Shown in pieces: positions 21,471-24,318 of a stretch of 24,318 bases of DNA (positions within the stretch are counted from its first letter, which is position 1; each line of letters opens with the position of its first letter). A model generated the notes under the pieces. The model was not told the origin of the DNA and made no database searches. It was given only the letters and a program-made list of their open reading frames with translations. A program made the translations under genes and the position numbers. The DNA is taken from positions 1 to 24,318 of IMG/VR virus record IMGVR_UViG_3300038701_003241; one strand, given 5' to 3'. The stretch comes from a virus.

Positions 21471-22061
21471 ATGAAGTTCTTTCCCACACTCCCATTCCGA
21501 CCGGGCGAAATTCTTCGATTCGGATTCTGGTTCGTTCTCTTGATGGCCCTGTTTTACGCGGCGGCAATCCGTTGGATTTTCGAAACCCCTCCCGAACGAG
21601 CCGGACAGTTTGGAGATATGTTTGGAGCCCTGAATGCGATATTCGCCGGCCTCGCTTTCGTGGGATTGCTGGCGACCATAGCCTACCAACACCAAGAAAT
21701 TAAAGACGCTCGAACGGACGCCAAGCAGCTCAAGAAATCCGTGGAGAAAATGACCTTCGCCATGATCAAACAAGTTCAAGCGGTGAATAGCCAACGGCAC
21801 TCTCTGGATGCGCAGAACAATCTTCTCGACGAGCAGAATGCTACCACTCGGGAGCAAAATGCCAATGCAAAGCGGGCAGAGTATCTCAATGCCTTGATCG
21901 CTCGCATCGAAAATTACGACCGGCAAATCGCCCAGATCAGTCGAAATCAGCCCCCACCTCGTGATCTGTTTTTGGAACAAGAAAACTTGATTGCGGAGCT
22001 CGATGAGATCTTGGAGTTCACCCGTGATCGAGAACAGGGTAGTTTCGGTATGTTGGATTAA
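21471..22061 (+). CDS. Putative abortive-infection membrane protein (putAbiC-like)
   Basis: 196 residues from ATG 21471; an upstream in-frame GTG at 21432 adds 13 residues, and neither has a clear ribosome-binding site. A 5-bp inverted repeat TGAGC/GCTCA (21449-21463) lies just before the ATG. Two membrane helices (about 15-36 and 53-72) enclose GQFGDMFGALNAIFAGLAF, the signature I associate with the putative phage abortive infection family putAbiC (PF16872). A long charged coiled coil follows (EIKDARTDAKQLKKSVEKMT, NNLLDEQNATTREQNANAKR). It is A/T-rich and inserted between two minus-strand phage genes; its stop is two bases from the stop of the ParB-like gene. Defence function is inferred from the family name. 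Confidence 0.75.
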   Translation: MKFFPTLPFRPGEILRFGFWFVLLMALFYAAAIRWIFETPPERAGQFGDMFGALNAIFAGLAFVGLLATIAYQHQEIKDARTDAKQLKKSVEKMTFAMIKQVQAVNSQRHSLDAQNNLLDEQNATTREQNANAKRAEYLNALIARIENYDRQIAQISRNQPPPRDLFLEQENLIAELDEILEFTRDREQGSFGMLD

Positions 22062-22063
22062 CT

Positions 22064-23059
22064 TCATCGGCTCGGCAATTCGAAGATTTCGACGATGGGC
22101 GCTACGCGCTCGGCTTGGAGTTCGCGGAAGTGCTCCACGCCCTCGAGTGACATTTCCAATTTGACCGGCCGGGCCCCGCGTTGCTGCAGCAGGATCGTTT
22201 GCAGGCTCAGTTCGGCCACCCCTCGATCGGTCCCGCGGGAGAGCAGCTTGGCATCGTCGGACATCAAAAAGGTCCGGAGGAGTCCGATGGGCGATGCCTC
22301 ATCGATGTCCTCTCCCGTCGTGAGCTCGTCCCACATCTTGGCGATCGGCGTGACCTCTTGGTCGTAGCCCGTTTCTGTCCCCAGGGCAAAGGCAAAGGCC
22401 GCCATCACGCCGGCGCTGCGCAGGCCCACCGTTTTCGATCGATAGCGGATGATGTAGTTGATCGGGCTTTCAAACGCGCGGTAGATCTCGAGGGTCTGCC
22501 CCACACTCAACCGGCGCGTGCGTTTGCCGTAGCACAACCCGGCCAGGTTGGAACACATCGAGGAGATGATGCCGCCGTTTTTGAAACCGTGCTGGATCTT
22601 CAGCTGGTCGGCCACCGAGCGCGTGCGGCCGCGGTCGACGGCATCCATCGTGGTCATCTCTTTTTGCGGGATCTCGCTGGGCAATCCAAACGTGACCATC
22701 ATGCGGATCGTCAACCCACTCATCACGATCGCGAGCAGCCGGTGCTGGCCATCGATCAACTCGTCACGATCGTTGAACGCGATCCCCTGGTGGGTGGGCA
22801 CCCACACGCCGTTGATCATGTCGCGGGCGTAGGCCTGCACGACGTCTTCCTTGACCGGGCGGTTGCGGAAATTGTTTTCGAGCCACTTGGTGGCGAGCGC
22901 GGGATCCACGTCGAACCACTGCGAGTTGAGCCCCTCGCCAGCGGCCACGGTCTGGCCGTTCTTTTCGATCGCGATGGGCTCGGTGTGGCTGCCTCCGGAG
23001 ACGAGCCCGGCGGCGCGGGCGCGTTGCACCATGCGTTTGATTTCGTCGGCATCAATCAT
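22064..23059 (-). CDS. ParB/sulfiredoxin-fold phage protein
   Basis: 331 residues. The N-terminal third contains the ParB-like signature DELIDGQHRLLAIV (about 99-112), preceded by VVQAYARDMINGVWVPTHQG and followed by the family-typical MDAVDRGRTRSVADQL (138-153). The rest is helical, without a recognisable helix-turn-helix. Proteins of this type are common in phages. Some ParB-fold proteins are CTPases or nucleases, but no role can be read here. Its ATG overlaps the stop of the HNH gene by four bases (ATGA), so the two are coupled. It could act in replication, packaging or transcription control. Confidence 0.75.
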   Translation of the reverse strand: MIDADEIKRMVQRARAAGLVSGGSHTEPIAIEKNGQTVAAGEGLNSQWFDVDPALATKWLENNFRNRPVKEDVVQAYARDMINGVWVPTHQGIAFNDRDELIDGQHRLLAIVMSGLTIRMMVTFGLPSEIPQKEMTTMDAVDRGRTRSVADQLKIQHGFKNGGIISSMCSNLAGLCYGKRTRRLSVGQTLEIYRAFESPINYIIRYRSKTVGLRSAGVMAAFAFALGTETGYDQEVTPIAKMWDELTTGEDIDEASPIGLLRTFLMSDDAKLLSRGTDRGVAELSLQTILLQQRGARPVKLEMSLEGVEHFRELQAERVAPIVEIFELPSR

Positions 23060-24093
23060 GCGGCACTCCTTTTGTGGGCCCCGCGTAGTTTGTGGATACT
23101 GGGTGTGGTTTCATGGCCATGGGTTTCGGTCTGTTGGCTGCGCTTCAGCAGCAGCGCCGTGAGGTCTCGTGATTTGGCGGCGAGGCCGGCCGCGTGGTTT
23201 TCGCGACACACGTCGTTGCGCGTCGCGAGGGTGAGATTGTGAGGATCCAAGTTATTCGGGTTCCCGTCCGCATGGCGGACGACGTAGCCCTCCGGGATCG
23301 GGCGACCGTGGGCTTCCTCCCAGATCACGTGATGCAGGCAAGGACGGCCTTCCGCTGGATTCCATCCTCCCGATCGCATGTAGCCCGCCTTGCGAGTCCA
23401 AAACCAAAGCGTGTCTTTCCAGATCACTCCCTGGCTCACGACGTTCAATTTCTCGCCCGCGTCGCGGGAGCTCTTGCCGGCATTTATCCGGTCGATGATC
23501 TTGCGCGCCTCCGGCGTGGCGTAGTCGAACGGGATCACGTTGGCGGAGAACGGCAGTTCCGGCCGCGCTTTGTCATCGCAAATGAGTTCACGCATGCGAG
23601 CGATGAACTTGCCGCGGCGAGCAAACGACCACTTGCGCCAGTGGATCTTGAGCTCAACCGGCACGCGGATCCTCGGCTGGGCGCGGATCAAATCGTCGAT
23701 CTCGGCAGGCGTGTAGATCCGGAGCGGAGCGATTTGACCATTGGGCAAACGCTTGGGATCTCCCGTCGCCTTGCGCACCTTGAGCCCGCGGCTCTTAAAA
23801 AGGTCTCCCACAGACTTGTGGCTTCGATCGTATTTTTGGCCCACTTGGCCCAACGACATGCCGGCGCAATAATCCGCATACATGGCTTGGATTCGCTCCG
23901 CTGGCACCCGCCTGTTACCGGCGCCCACCTTGGGCGTGGCCCGGTGCCGGGCGATGCGCAGCGCACGATCCACCAAATCCATCGATTGCTCGACCTGACC
24001 AAAGCGCTGCCCTGCTAGGGCCGTCTCGGCCTTGGTCAATTCCCGGCGCACGATCGCGACCGCTTGGGCATAGGTGCAGGTTCTCAAATCCAT
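23056..24093 (-). CDS. HNH endonuclease with N-terminal helix-turn-helix
   Basis: 345 residues from ATG 24093, chosen because AAGGA lies ten bases upstream; the GTG at 24126 has none and would overlap the upstream gene. Residues about 75-105 form a helix-turn-helix (DYCAGMSLGQVGQKYDRSHK, then SVGDLFKSRG). The C-terminal part is a classical HNH_3 domain: CLHHVIWEEAHG (H254/H255), RHADGNPNNLDPHNLTLAT (about 273-291) and RNDVCRENHAAG. HNH nucleases near phage packaging genes often help terminase cut DNA, while free-standing ones act as homing nucleases. Here it begins a tight string with the ParB-like gene, so a phage function is favoured. Confidence 0.85.
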   Translation of the reverse strand: MDLRTCTYAQAVAIVRRELTKAETALAGQRFGQVEQSMDLVDRALRIARHRATPKVGAGNRRVPAERIQAMYADYCAGMSLGQVGQKYDRSHKSVGDLFKSRGLKVRKATGDPKRLPNGQIAPLRIYTPAEIDDLIRAQPRIRVPVELKIHWRKWSFARRGKFIARMRELICDDKARPELPFSANVIPFDYATPEARKIIDRINAGKSSRDAGEKLNVVSQGVIWKDTLWFWTRKAGYMRSGGWNPAEGRPCLHHVIWEEAHGRPIPEGYVVRHADGNPNNLDPHNLTLATRNDVCRENHAAGLAAKSRDLTALLLKRSQQTETHGHETTPSIHKLRGAHKRSAA

Positions 24094-24106
24094 CTGTTCG
24101 GTTTCC

Positions 24107-24318
24107 TTAGAACGGATCTCCGGCACTCAGCGTGCCCTGGGTTTCTTTGATCTTGCGCGGGGCCCGCTTAGCCTTCGCGAGGGGTTTGCGGCGGTTGCGC
24201 ACGGTGAAGAAGAGGCTCCACAGCTGCTTCTCCGAGGCCTCGCCCAGGGGGCGCTTGTATTGGCGCAGGCAGATCGCCGCGGCGTAGCCTTCATCGAGAC
24301 CGCGCTCGGCCAGGGCGG
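24107..24318 (-). CDS. Unknown phage protein, C-terminal fragment
   Basis: The C-terminal 69 residues of a gene that begins beyond the right edge; TAA at 24109-24107 lies 13 bases before the HNH start. The readable part is helical and basic: LAERGLDEGYAAAICLRQYK, then EASEKQLWSLFFTVRNRRKP and a Lys-rich tail. I cannot identify it. The remaining part is needed. Confidence 0.55.
   Translation of the reverse strand, partial: ALAERGLDEGYAAAICLRQYKRPLGEASEKQLWSLFFTVRNRRKPLAKAKRAPRKIKETQGTLSAGDPF

Noticed and set aside
22181-23242. 353-codon plus-strand frame opposite the ParB-like gene
   Set aside because: Antisense of clear coding sequence, His/Arg/Gly-rich, no motif.
1-24318. tRNA, rRNA or integrase genes
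   Set aside because: No cloverleaf-like segment, rRNA-like sequence or recombinase motif was found on either strand by eye.

Overview
The window is mostly the late (morphogenesis) half of a Mu-related temperate phage or prophage in a GC-rich bacterium. The head genes are recognisable Mu-family proteins: a gpF/MuF head protein, gpG, the gpI protease with nested scaffold, gpT major capsid, gp36 and gp37. The tail section reads as a long, flexible, non-contractile tail: tube-like protein, frameshifted chaperone, tape measure, then tip and fibre proteins, with no contractile sheath. Host identity is an inference. GC-rich codon use, heptanucleotide repeats at gene junctions and Sec-type N-termini on several proteins fit an Opitutus-like verrucomicrobium best, but no marker gene proves it.

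Layout. Phage genes run on the minus strand, so the transcriptional order is from high to low coordinates. 24318-20344: end of an unidentified gene, an HNH endonuclease, a ParB-like protein, a winged-helix protein and two small unknowns. 20200-17060: a 1046-residue MuF protein with a kinase-like domain and a C-terminal effector-like domain, followed by two small genes that could be its immunity or accessory genes (17043-16322) and a secreted SNase-fold nuclease. 14852-9888: gpG, gpI protease/scaffold, decoration-like protein, gpT, gp36, gp37. 9857-213: tail tube candidate, chaperone with a -1 frameshift, tape measure, tail tip proteins, a duplicated small tail domain, a 933-residue fibre and a papain-like protein. 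A minus-strand terminator-like hairpin follows, and a plus-strand RCC1-repeat gene fragment at the left edge may be host DNA.

Three short blocks on the plus strand break this order, each fitted between phage genes without disrupting them and each visibly richer in A+T: a one-TM coiled-coil protein (13734-14237), a two-gene unit of an unknown protein plus a TIR-domain protein with a C-terminal membrane segment (14919-15821), and a two-TM protein with the signature of the putative abortive-infection family putAbiC (21471-22061). These look like anti-phage cargo. The TIR pair and the MuF fusion with its downstream genes are the best candidates for undescribed systems.

No terminase or portal gene is visible between the early-looking genes and MuF, although in Mu they directly precede gene F. 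They must lie elsewhere or have been lost.
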